A DNA stretch of 47,518 bases from an uncultured Methanomicrobiales archaeon (GTDB taxonomy: Archaea; Halobacteriota; Methanomicrobia; Methanomicrobiales; Methanospirillaceae), in NCBI GenBank assembly GCA_903926075.1, contig CAIYHQ010000037.1:1-47518 (forward strand), in the 5' to 3' direction. The notes beneath the pieces are model-generated. The model did no database searches and was not told where the DNA came from. It was given only the letters and a program-made list of their open reading frames with translations. Below, in pieces: positions 1 through 7,462 of the stretch; the stretch's first letter is position 1; every line of letters begins with the position of its first letter. Made by a program: the position numbers and the translations under genes.

Positions 1-14
1 AAGGCAGGAAGAAC

Positions 15-49
15 TTTAAATATGAAAAGAGAAGCATATGTTATATAAC
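15..49 (+). promoter_or_regulatory. Candidate promoter of first PEGA gene
   Basis: A/T-rich stretch with two TATA-like elements: TTTAAATA at 15-22 and the palindrome GTTATATAAC at 40-49. Either could serve the gene starting at 110, giving a leader of roughly 40-65 bases. A strong ribosome binding site, GGAGGT at 99-104, sits five bases before the ATG. Which TATA element is used cannot be decided from sequence. Confidence 0.35.
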
Positions 50-109
50 TCGTGATTCCCGCCAAAATCTCGATAATATACCAGACGGTGGGGAAGGCGG
101 AGGTCAATA

Positions 110-2422
110 ATGAAGCTTCCATTACATGAAAGGAGATATCTCCTCATACTTCTCGCCCTCGTAATCTGCATTAGCTGTGTGCACGCAGCAAATGTAGTGG
201 TGGGCAGTGGACAGATCGCGTCCGTTGGTCAGACGACTACTATTAATGTAACTCTTGATTCAGCACCGCAGGGACTTCGTTTTTATGCAATGAACTTTAC
301 TGTTTCAAATCCTGCTATTGCAAATATCACTGGAGTTACATTCCCTTCATGGGCCTCCCTTAATAATTATTCATCACTTCCAGGTTCAACTGTCTCAATT
401 CGAGCAGGTGACCTGGGGGGCCATATAGTTGCCGGATCAACAAATGTAAACCTTGTCAATCTTACTCTGACTGGCCTCGCACCAGGTAGTTCAAACCTGA
501 TAATATCCTCAAATGCTGATATGGAGGATTTAAATGGTAATAAGATAACTGCGACAAGTGAATATGGAGTAATTACTGTCAGTGGTAGTTCTCCTGGATC
601 TGACTTTGGTTATTTCGTCATGCTTGTCAATGTCGATGGGTCCGCAGTTACTCTTCAAGGTGCTGACTTAAAAGATTACTATGCAGGTGTGACAAAAAAC
701 GGAGGCATCAAGATAAAAGTCTCAACGACAGCAATACAATTTATAGCTTATTCAGTAACCCATGACGGGTATCAACCTTTTTCAGATAGTATCGCATCAA
801 TGCCTTTGGCAAATCAAACAATAACATACAATGTTACCCTGGTTCCTGGGACTGCAACTCCTACTTCAACAACCACTGGCACATCTACTCCGACAACCTC
901 ACCTACAGTAACCACTACTACCACAGTTCCAACTCTAACCCCGACGGTACCAGCACCTGGTGGAGGGGGCCTTGCGGTTACATCATTACCACTCGACGCA
1001 ACAGTCAGTGTTGATGGAAATGTGATGGGAGTAACCCCGCTATATGTTAAAGCACTCACTCGCGGAGCCCATACGGTGGAGATATCAAAATCTGGATATT
1101 ATTCGTGGCAACAGTATGTAGTTATCAATTCAAACAGGATAACCCGTATTCCAATGGTCCTTCTCAAACCTTCTTACAAGCCGGGTCCGAATCCGACACA
1201 GGGAAAAGGAACAATTGTGGTCTCAAGCAGCCCAATGGGTGCTGATGTTTTTGTTGACGGAGTCTTTCAGGGACTTACACCCATTGGAGTTGGAAATCTT
1301 GCACCCGGAGTCCACTTTATTCAGGTAAAAAAAGACGGGTATAATGAATATTCCTCCCCTGCAGTAATTCAGTACAGCGGAAGTATCATTTATTTCCCCC
1401 TTATTGTCCTGTCACCTACCACTAGTGGATCGTTCATTACCTCCTCATTCGGGACTCAATCACTCCAGTTATCCAGTGATCCTTCGGGTGCGGACATCTC
1501 AATGGACGGGGAACCTGCGGGTAAAACACCCATCACGGTCAATGGACTTGGACAAGGTCCTCATATAATCCAGTTCCATGAATCCGGATATAATGACCAG
1601 TCTTCAGTTGCCTTTGTTAATGGAAACGATACAACAATAATAAATCCTGTAAAACTCGTCCCTGCAGACAATGGAACTGTAAATTCACGTTCAGACCTGC
1701 TTTATGTGGATTCATTACCACAGGGGGCCCTTGTATCGTTTGATGCTCTTCCAAGAGGCGAAAGTCCCCTGAATATTGAAGGAATTTTACCAGGGCCACA
1801 TACTCTCACATTCAAGCTTCCAGGATACGAGGATTATGAAACACTCGTCATTGTAAAAGAGGGTCAGGTTCCTGAAATACCGATTGTTGTCCTGACTCCA
1901 AATGTGATAAACGGTACGCATTTGGCCCAGAGTGCAGTCGCAGTCAATTCAAAACCTGAAGGGGCAGAGGTCTACCTGAATGGAACAAAACTCGGCGAAA
2001 CTCCCCTGTTAATTGACGGATTTGCCGATGGAAGCCACCCGCTGCAATTGAAACTTGAGGGTTATCTCGATTATAATGCAACAATAGAAAAGAACGACGG
2101 AGTGTCTGAGGACATACCAACAATGATGCTCATTCCCTCACCTGACCGGGATGCAACGCCAGGAATGGATTTCACTACAGTTAAATCGATGCCGTCCGGT
2201 GCAAACGTATTCCTTGACGGACTAATGGCAGGCACTACCCCGGTTTTATTACAAAACCTCACCCCTGGGACTCATTATCTCGAAGTAAAACTGGATGGCT
2301 ATAATGACTATACAGGAATGCTTGATGTAAAAGAGGGATCAACACCTGATGTTCCCCTCATATTACTCATCCCGTCAGGGACTCAGGGGTCAGAAATGAC
2401 CTATTCTATCCTGAACAGTTAA
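110..2422 (+). CDS. Secreted cohesin-like/PEGA-repeat surface protein (six PEGA repeats)
   Basis: A 770-residue exported protein. Residues 1-26 are a signal peptide (charged start, hydrophobic core, AHA-like end). Residues about 27-155 form a cohesin-like beta domain. A linker around residue 200 leads to a Thr/Ser/Pro-rich low-complexity segment (about 245-285), probably glycosylated. Six PEGA repeats of about 80 residues follow, starting near 287, 368, 450, 530, 608 and 688; each has an S.P.GA.V..DG...G.TPL core ending in a GY..Y motif. There is no C-terminal membrane anchor or sorting signal, so attachment to the cell may depend on other proteins. PEGA domains occur in archaeal surface proteins, but the ligand is unknown. 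The start is fixed by GGAGGT five bases upstream. The next gene is a paralogue. Confidence 0.85.
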   Translation: MKLPLHERRYLLILLALVICISCVHAANVVVGSGQIASVGQTTTINVTLDSAPQGLRFYAMNFTVSNPAIANITGVTFPSWASLNNYSSLPGSTVSIRAGDLGGHIVAGSTNVNLVNLTLTGLAPGSSNLIISSNADMEDLNGNKITATSEYGVITVSGSSPGSDFGYFVMLVNVDGSAVTLQGADLKDYYAGVTKNGGIKIKVSTTAIQFIAYSVTHDGYQPFSDSIASMPLANQTITYNVTLVPGTATPTSTTTGTSTPTTSPTVTTTTTVPTLTPTVPAPGGGGLAVTSLPLDATVSVDGNVMGVTPLYVKALTRGAHTVEISKSGYYSWQQYVVINSNRITRIPMVLLKPSYKPGPNPTQGKGTIVVSSSPMGADVFVDGVFQGLTPIGVGNLAPGVHFIQVKKDGYNEYSSPAVIQYSGSIIYFPLIVLSPTTSGSFITSSFGTQSLQLSSDPSGADISMDGEPAGKTPITVNGLGQGPHIIQFHESGYNDQSSVAFVNGNDTTIINPVKLVPADNGTVNSRSDLLYVDSLPQGALVSFDALPRGESPLNIEGILPGPHTLTFKLPGYEDYETLVIVKEGQVPEIPIVVLTPNVINGTHLAQSAVAVNSKPEGAEVYLNGTKLGETPLLIDGFADGSHPLQLKLEGYLDYNATIEKNDGVSEDIPTMMLIPSPDRDATPGMDFTTVKSMPSGANVFLDGLMAGTTPVLLQNLTPGTHYLEVKLDGYNDYTGMLDVKEGSTPDVPLILLIPSGTQGSEMTYSILNS

Positions 2423-2433
2423 TGAATAAATTC

Positions 2434-2442
2434 TTTTTTTTT
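2434..2442 (+). terminator. T-rich terminator
   Basis: A run of nine T lies 12 bases after the stop of the first PEGA gene, with no strong hairpin. This fits the oligo-T termination of archaeal RNA polymerase. Read-through into the paralogue at 2464 is possible because only 41 bases separate the genes. Confidence 0.4.
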
Positions 2443-2463
2443 CAATAAATCACGGTGAATATT

Positions 2464-3876
2464 ATGAAAATTAAAAACAGCCTTTGGTACAAAATTTTTA
2501 TTCTAACTGGGATGATCGCAATAGCGTGTATGTCAACAATCGCCACTGCAGCGATTGTCATCGAAAACGCCCAGATACCAGCTCCAGGAGGGGAGGTCCA
2601 TGTATCTGTCGTGGAGGGCACAGATACTGGTTATGGGATATCAGGCTATGATTTCATCGTCTCACTTTCAGATCCATCAGTCGCTGAAATTAAAGATGTA
2701 ATATTTCCAGAATGGGCTTCACTAACAACAAAGGGAGTCAGCAGTCCTGGTTCCCTGCGTGTGAGTGCTGTTGATCTGACAAACCAGGTAAAAGGGACCA
2801 ACACTAATGTTCCACTCCTTACTCTGGTAATACGTGGAAAAGCTCCAGGGAGCAGCATGATCAACCTTGATGTGAAGAAAATTGATGACGATTCAGGGAA
2901 CCCACTTGAGAAGGATTATACACCAGGTATGATTAAGGTGGGTGGTGAGGTCGTTACCGAAAAACCAACTACACTGCCACAATTTACTACACAAGCCGAA
3001 ACTACTTTAACAGATTTAACTCCTTCTCAATCTCCTGCTCCGGATGTAACACTACAGGAAGTAACACCACTTATTGCGGTAACCCCGACTTATACAATGG
3101 AAATTAACTTTACCACACCAGAAATAACAAATATAACAACAATCATTCCCACAACAGTGGAGACGGCAAAGATTGAAGAAACAGGGACTGTATCTACTAA
3201 TGTAACAGAAAATTTAACATCTCATTCTACACCCTTGACACCTGTTCCAACAACTCCAAATACGTTTTCTATAGCTGGAATCTTCCCTTTTTCTCTATTA
3301 CTTCCAAATATAACACCACAGACAGAAACAACACAGGTAATTTTCAATACTACGACTCCGGCAGTTACAGTTACTTCGAATGTGACGCCCGAAATTCAGG
3401 TAACTGAAACTACAACAAAGACAGATAATGAGACCGGAGGACAGTTTGTTTTAAGCTCACTCCCATCAACAGCAGAAGTATATATTGAGGGCAGTTTTAT
3501 TGGTATAACTCCTCTCAAGGCGACCAATATCAGTCCCGGGTCACATGAAATCCTTGTGAAGATGGAAGGATATGATGATTATAAATTATCAGCGTTTGCA
3601 AATCCAGGAAAAATCACGCAGGTTCCGCTTGTTATATTAAAACCGAAATCTGGGGATACTGCAGGCCTTATAGTCTCATCCCTCCCGCCTGATGCAGATA
3701 TCTATCTGAATGGAAACTATTTTGGCAGGACTCCAATAACCTTAAAAGATCTGCCTGCCGGAAAGACAGAGATACTCCTGAATAAACCAGGTTACAGGGA
3801 TGCAATACAGGGAATAACCCTAATAGCAGGTGTTACATCCAGGGTCGCAGATATTCCACTTTACCCATCTTCATAA
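2464..3876 (+). CDS. Secreted cohesin-like/PEGA-repeat surface protein (two PEGA repeats)
   Basis: A protein of about 470 residues and a paralogue of the gene before it. It has a signal peptide (residues 1-30), then a cohesin-like domain sharing the sequence pattern FP.WASL and a later APGSS motif with the neighbour. A long Thr/Pro/Glu-rich linker (about 160-320) follows, then two PEGA repeats (from about 325 and 400) that run to the C terminus. No membrane anchor is visible. I chose ATG 2464 over GTG 2455 because GGTGA at 2454-2458 is spaced five bases from the ATG and would overlap the GTG. The gene converges on hypF, with only four bases between the stop codons. The function is unknown; a cell-surface adhesion or scaffold role is inferred. 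Confidence 0.8.
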   Translation: MKIKNSLWYKIFILTGMIAIACMSTIATAAIVIENAQIPAPGGEVHVSVVEGTDTGYGISGYDFIVSLSDPSVAEIKDVIFPEWASLTTKGVSSPGSLRVSAVDLTNQVKGTNTNVPLLTLVIRGKAPGSSMINLDVKKIDDDSGNPLEKDYTPGMIKVGGEVVTEKPTTLPQFTTQAETTLTDLTPSQSPAPDVTLQEVTPLIAVTPTYTMEINFTTPEITNITTIIPTTVETAKIEETGTVSTNVTENLTSHSTPLTPVPTTPNTFSIAGIFPFSLLLPNITPQTETTQVIFNTTTPAVTVTSNVTPEIQVTETTTKTDNETGGQFVLSSLPSTAEVYIEGSFIGITPLKATNISPGSHEILVKMEGYDDYKLSAFANPGKITQVPLVILKPKSGDTAGLIVSSLPPDADIYLNGNYFGRTPITLKDLPAGKTEILLNKPGYRDAIQGITLIAGVTSRVADIPLYPSS

Positions 3877-3880
3877 AATT

Positions 3881-6100
3881 TTATTTCTGCAGGGTTCCCG
3901 CATAACGGCACTGACCAAACGAGATGCAACCGTCTCCCAGGGGATATTCAAAATTAAAGAGACATTCCATCCCTGCAGTTTTCAATACCGAGAGGAGAGT
4001 CTTACGGATTATCTGGTTGTATAATACACCACCACTCATCGCAATGGTATTAGTACCAAAATCATCCGCTGCATTGAGTGCAAGAGAGGCTACGCCTTTT
4101 GCAAGGTTGTACTGAAAGGAAGAGGCTATTTTTGCAATGGGTTCTATTCTTCCGGGTTGAGAGACGCGAAGATATGCCTCCCTGCAAAGTGCTTTTGTGG
4201 AAAAAACATCCATGTTCCCATCTTTCAGATAGACCCTCTCCCAGTCATCAGGTTCTATTCCGAATCCAGCTGATTCAAGTTTCATTGCAGGTTCGCCGTC
4301 ATAGGCCCTCTCCCTGCATATGCCAAGAAGTGCAGAAACAGCATCAAGTACGCGACCGGTGCTGCTCGTATATGCAACATTAACTCCCTTCCTGACCTGG
4401 TTTGCGATGACTGAACACTCAGTCTCTGAAATACCACGTTCTTTCATAAGAGTGAGAATTTCCTCACTCTGTAGAATTCCGTAAAGCATCCTCTCGGGAT
4501 AACGGGTTGCAAGGTCACCCCCGGGCATTGGTACAACTTCGAGGTGGGCGACTCTCTTAAAATCAGGAAGTTCTCCTGAAAATATCTCCCCTCCCCAGAC
4601 GGTCCCGTCATCACCATACCCGACTCCGTCAAGTGCGATACCAATACATGGTTTATCAGTAACAGCTGCGATATGGGCATGGTGGTGCTGGACTGGTACG
4701 AGTTCTGCGCCAAGACCGTCTGCGATTTCATAACTATAACGGGTTGATAAAAATCTAGGATGTGCATCATGTGCTATTGTCTGGAATCCCGATCCCAGAA
4801 GTTCACGCATCTTTTCTATAGTCTCTTTAAGATAGCTGTATGTTGAAGGATTTGAAACATTCCCGATATGTGGTGATGTAGTACAGAAGCCGTCCTTGTA
4901 AATAGTGATATTAGAATTCAGTTCAGGGCCTGCCCCCAGGATACATTTTGGACCTAAATCGATCCTTTTTCGCTTTGGAGTGTAACCCCTTGAAAGTCTT
5001 ATTATAAAACCATCACGGATGACTGAATCATCGCAACGGTTTGCAATGGGCCTGTTGTGGGTGAGAAAGTAATCGGCCTTTCCATGAAGTTTTTCAACTG
5101 CCTGCTTTGTTCCTGTAATCATAGGGTGTCCGGGAACATTTGCACTCGTCATGATAAGGAACGGATGTGAAATATATGAAAATAGCAGGTGGTGAAAGCC
5201 AGTATACGGCAGCATACAACCGATAGTGTGAAGGTTGCTCACATTACTGTGTGATGCAGGATTACGTTTTTTTAGAACTACAATCGGTCTTTTAGGAGAA
5301 TAGAGTGATTTTTTTTCATATTGTGAAATTTCTGCGAGCTCTTTAAGATAATCAGGCCTTGCCATAATTGCAAAGGCCTGTTCAGATCTCCCAAGTCTCG
5401 CCTTGAGGGTCGGGACCATCTCTTCAGAACAGGCAATGTGAAAACCACCAACACCCTTCAAGGCAACTATCATACCTTCATCAAGGAGCTTTGCAGTCTC
5501 CTTTAATGGGTCACTGCAATCTATTGAGGATCCGTCCATATCCAGGAGACTAAGTTCAGGACCGCAGACTTCGCACGCAATAGTCTGGGCATGGTGACGC
5601 CGGGACTGTGGGTTCCCATATTCACATCCACAGGACTCACATACCTGAAAACTCTTCATGGTCGTTCTTTCTCTATCGTAAGGGATGGAATTGATAATTG
5701 AGTATCGGGGACCACAATCTACACATGAGGTGGCCCAGTATCCCTGGTAGCGGCTGCCTTTAGTATGTATATCATCTATGCAGGCGGCACAGGTCGCGAT
5801 ATCCGGTGGAATACTTCCTGACCTTACTCCCTCCTCACTTGGAATAATTTTAAACCCGTCAAAAGGAGAAGATGTCAGGTCTTCAATTATCACATCTTCT
5901 ATGCGTGCTCTTAGTGGTCCCTGTGAAACAAGCGCGATAAACTCAGAAAGTTTTTCACCTGATGCGATTATCAAAACCTCGCTACCAAGGTTTTGCACTG
6001 TTCCTGATATCCCCAGTTCGCTCGCAGTTTTATAAACGAAGGGCCTGTAACCTACTCCCTGGACTATTCCCCTGACCCTTATCCTAGCAGCTGCCGCCAA
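3881..6100 (-). CDS. hypF: Carbamoyltransferase HypF, [NiFe]-hydrogenase maturation
   Basis: Uses carbamoyl phosphate and ATP to make the carbamoyl adenylate and transfers the carbamoyl group to the C-terminal cysteine of HypE. This group becomes the cyanide ligands of [NiFe]-hydrogenases such as the methanogen Frh, Mvh and Ech enzymes. All four parts are visible: an N-terminal acylphosphatase domain (1-90, with GIVQGVGYRPF), a double zinc finger with paired CxxC motifs (about 104-185), a YrdC-like domain (about 190-380), and a Kae1-like domain with the metal-binding HHHAHIAA motif near residue 470. Length 739 is normal. The start is TTG, preceded by GAGGGG. It is isolated: no other hyp or hydrogenase gene lies in the window. 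Confidence 0.95.
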   Translation of the reverse strand: MAAAARIRVRGIVQGVGYRPFVYKTASELGISGTVQNLGSEVLIIASGEKLSEFIALVSQGPLRARIEDVIIEDLTSSPFDGFKIIPSEEGVRSGSIPPDIATCAACIDDIHTKGSRYQGYWATSCVDCGPRYSIINSIPYDRERTTMKSFQVCESCGCEYGNPQSRRHHAQTIACEVCGPELSLLDMDGSSIDCSDPLKETAKLLDEGMIVALKGVGGFHIACSEEMVPTLKARLGRSEQAFAIMARPDYLKELAEISQYEKKSLYSPKRPIVVLKKRNPASHSNVSNLHTIGCMLPYTGFHHLLFSYISHPFLIMTSANVPGHPMITGTKQAVEKLHGKADYFLTHNRPIANRCDDSVIRDGFIIRLSRGYTPKRKRIDLGPKCILGAGPELNSNITIYKDGFCTTSPHIGNVSNPSTYSYLKETIEKMRELLGSGFQTIAHDAHPRFLSTRYSYEIADGLGAELVPVQHHHAHIAAVTDKPCIGIALDGVGYGDDGTVWGGEIFSGELPDFKRVAHLEVVPMPGGDLATRYPERMLYGILQSEEILTLMKERGISETECSVIANQVRKGVNVAYTSSTGRVLDAVSALLGICRERAYDGEPAMKLESAGFGIEPDDWERVYLKDGNMDVFSTKALCREAYLRVSQPGRIEPIAKIASSFQYNLAKGVASLALNAADDFGTNTIAMSGGVLYNQIIRKTLLSVLKTAGMECLFNFEYPLGDGCISFGQCRYAGTLQK

Positions 6101-6156
6101 GTGCCCCTCACAAATATTTATTGATTTTCCTCGCGATATATTGATAGGTTTTTGTC
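6101..6156. promoter_or_regulatory. Divergent promoter region between hypF and the wHTH gene
   Basis: A 56-base A/T-rich gap between two divergent TTG-start genes. Read on the minus strand, AATAAATATTTG is a TATA candidate for hypF, followed by GAGGGG as its ribosome site. Read on the plus strand, GATATATTGAT at about 6135-6145 is a TATA candidate placed so close to TTG 6157 that the regulator transcript would have little or no leader. No Shine-Dalgarno sequence precedes the plus-strand start. Confidence 0.4.
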
Positions 6157-6669
6157 TTGACTGGCCACATCAGGATTATCAATGATCCAGTAGAGCTGGT
6201 CCCCCTGCTGATCACATTTAACGATAATGATTACAAAAAGGTTTATGACCTCCTTTCGAGGATGTGGATGACTGAAGAAGAGATCTCAAAAGAACTGGGG
6301 CCCGAAGGTGTGGGTGACTGTCTGGGGATACTCAAAAAGGGTAATCTTATCGAGGAACAATGGAGGATGCCGGAGCCCGGTAAGAAGCCAATTAGAGAAT
6401 TCAGGGCTACTTACAGTAAGTTCCGTGCGAATTTTCAGTGCAATTTCTCTGACTTTTCTGAGATCCTCTATATTTCGTCGACAAACGATGAGCAGGTGCG
6501 GACACTGGTTGAACAGATAGATAAGGAGATAGATTCAGGGAATACGTCCATCAATGACATTGCGAGAAAATATAGTGTAAGTCCTGTCATTGTGAGAGGA
6601 CTTGCAAAAAGGATCCCGCACCTCGATGTCAAGGGACAGGGGCTGGTGCGGCTTGAACGGACCGGATAA
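6157..6669 (+). CDS. ArsR-like winged-helix transcriptional regulator
   Basis: A 170-residue predicted DNA-binding protein. Residues about 20-85 fit an ArsR-type winged helix (YDLLSRMWMTEEEISKEL, then a wing with basic residues). Residues 130-160 hold a second helix-turn-helix-like segment (INDIARKYSVSPVIVRGLAK). No metal-binding cysteine pair like that of SmtB or ArsR is present, so metal sensing is unlikely. TTG 6157 is the only start after the upstream in-frame stop at 6145. Its 3' end overlaps the start of a second regulator, and both precede a helicase, suggesting one transcript. Target genes are unknown; autoregulation or control of the divergent hypF are possibilities only. Confidence 0.7.
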   Translation: MTGHIRIINDPVELVPLLITFNDNDYKKVYDLLSRMWMTEEEISKELGPEGVGDCLGILKKGNLIEEQWRMPEPGKKPIREFRATYSKFRANFQCNFSDFSEILYISSTNDEQVRTLVEQIDKEIDSGNTSINDIARKYSVSPVIVRGLAKRIPHLDVKGQGLVRLERTG

Positions 6670-7462
6670 GAAATTAATCTCCCCTATTCTTAGAAGTAAA
6701 CGAGATATTACAAGGTTCCAGATTATCACCGAGATAGCAGAACATCAGCCTGCAGTCCGGCAGCAGGAGGTTGCAAAGAAACTTGGGATCACTCCTCAGG
6801 CAGTTTCTGATTATATCAGGGAACTCGTTGAGGAGGGTATGGTTAGTACAAACGGCAGGGGGAGGTATGAAGTAACAAAGGAGGGCATAGAGTGGGTCAC
6901 TACACATGCAGAACTCCTAGAAGCTTATGCACGCCACATAAGACGCGATATTATTCAGCAGGTCTCTGTCTGGACCGCGATTGCAGCGGTCGATTTAAGA
7001 GAGGGAGATGAAGTCGGGGCATACATGCAGGACGGATTTCTCTATGCCGGCCTGACTCCGAGAACTGCAATAGGTACAGCCCTCGCAGGTGTAAAAGAGG
7101 GCGAAGATGTAGGAGTTGCCCGCCTGAATGGTATTATAGATCATAAAGAGGGTGTAATTCATGTATGCAAGGTCCCAAGAGTCCAGCGGGGTGGGTCAAG
7201 AAAGGTCGATATTGACCATCTTTCCGGGATAATTAAAGATATACGTCTAGTTGGTGCGATTGGAGTAGAGGCCTACATCTCTCTTTTAAAAGCTAAAAGA
7301 GAACCAGACATGTTCTTCGGGGCGAGGGAAGGTGCAATCGAAGCTGCATTCCATGGACTTGAAGTAGCGGTTGTCATTGTAGACGAGGAGTTCACTGACT
7401 TCCTTAAGCGTCTTGAGAGTGTCTCTCTAACCTATGTTATCCATGACCTGAGTACTCCATGA
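6653..7462 (+). CDS. Archaeal winged-helix regulator with C-terminal effector domain
   Basis: About 269 residues. After a short lead (ISPILRSKRDITRFQ) comes a MarR-like winged helix (about 20-80) with the recognition segment QQEVAKKLGITPQAVSDYIR. A second domain of about 180 residues, rich in Gly and Val, resembles an effector or dimerisation domain found only in euryarchaeal regulators. I chose TTG 6653 because homologous regulators, as I recall them, start just before the ISP..RSKRD motif; the longer reading from 6602 would overlap the upstream gene by 68 bases. The start overlaps the upstream regulator by 17 bases, and the stop overlaps the helicase start (ATGA). Such coupling points to a conserved three-gene unit. 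The ligand is unknown. Confidence 0.7.
   Translation: MNGPDKKLISPILRSKRDITRFQIITEIAEHQPAVRQQEVAKKLGITPQAVSDYIRELVEEGMVSTNGRGRYEVTKEGIEWVTTHAELLEAYARHIRRDIIQQVSVWTAIAAVDLREGDEVGAYMQDGFLYAGLTPRTAIGTALAGVKEGEDVGVARLNGIIDHKEGVIHVCKVPRVQRGGSRKVDIDHLSGIIKDIRLVGAIGVEAYISLLKAKREPDMFFGAREGAIEAAFHGLEVAVVIVDEEFTDFLKRLESVSLTYVIHDLSTP

Noticed and set aside
814-1059. Minus-strand frame with Val-rich run
   Set aside because: Antisense of the Thr-rich stalk of the first PEGA protein.
110-2422. PEGA repeats as a DNA tandem-repeat array
   Set aside because: The repeats are about 240 bases long but diverged at DNA level; they are protein repeats, not a recent DNA array.
4444-4770. Minus-strand frame of 108 codons with an apparent start
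   Set aside because: Lies wholly within hypF in another frame, covering the conserved Kae1-like domain.
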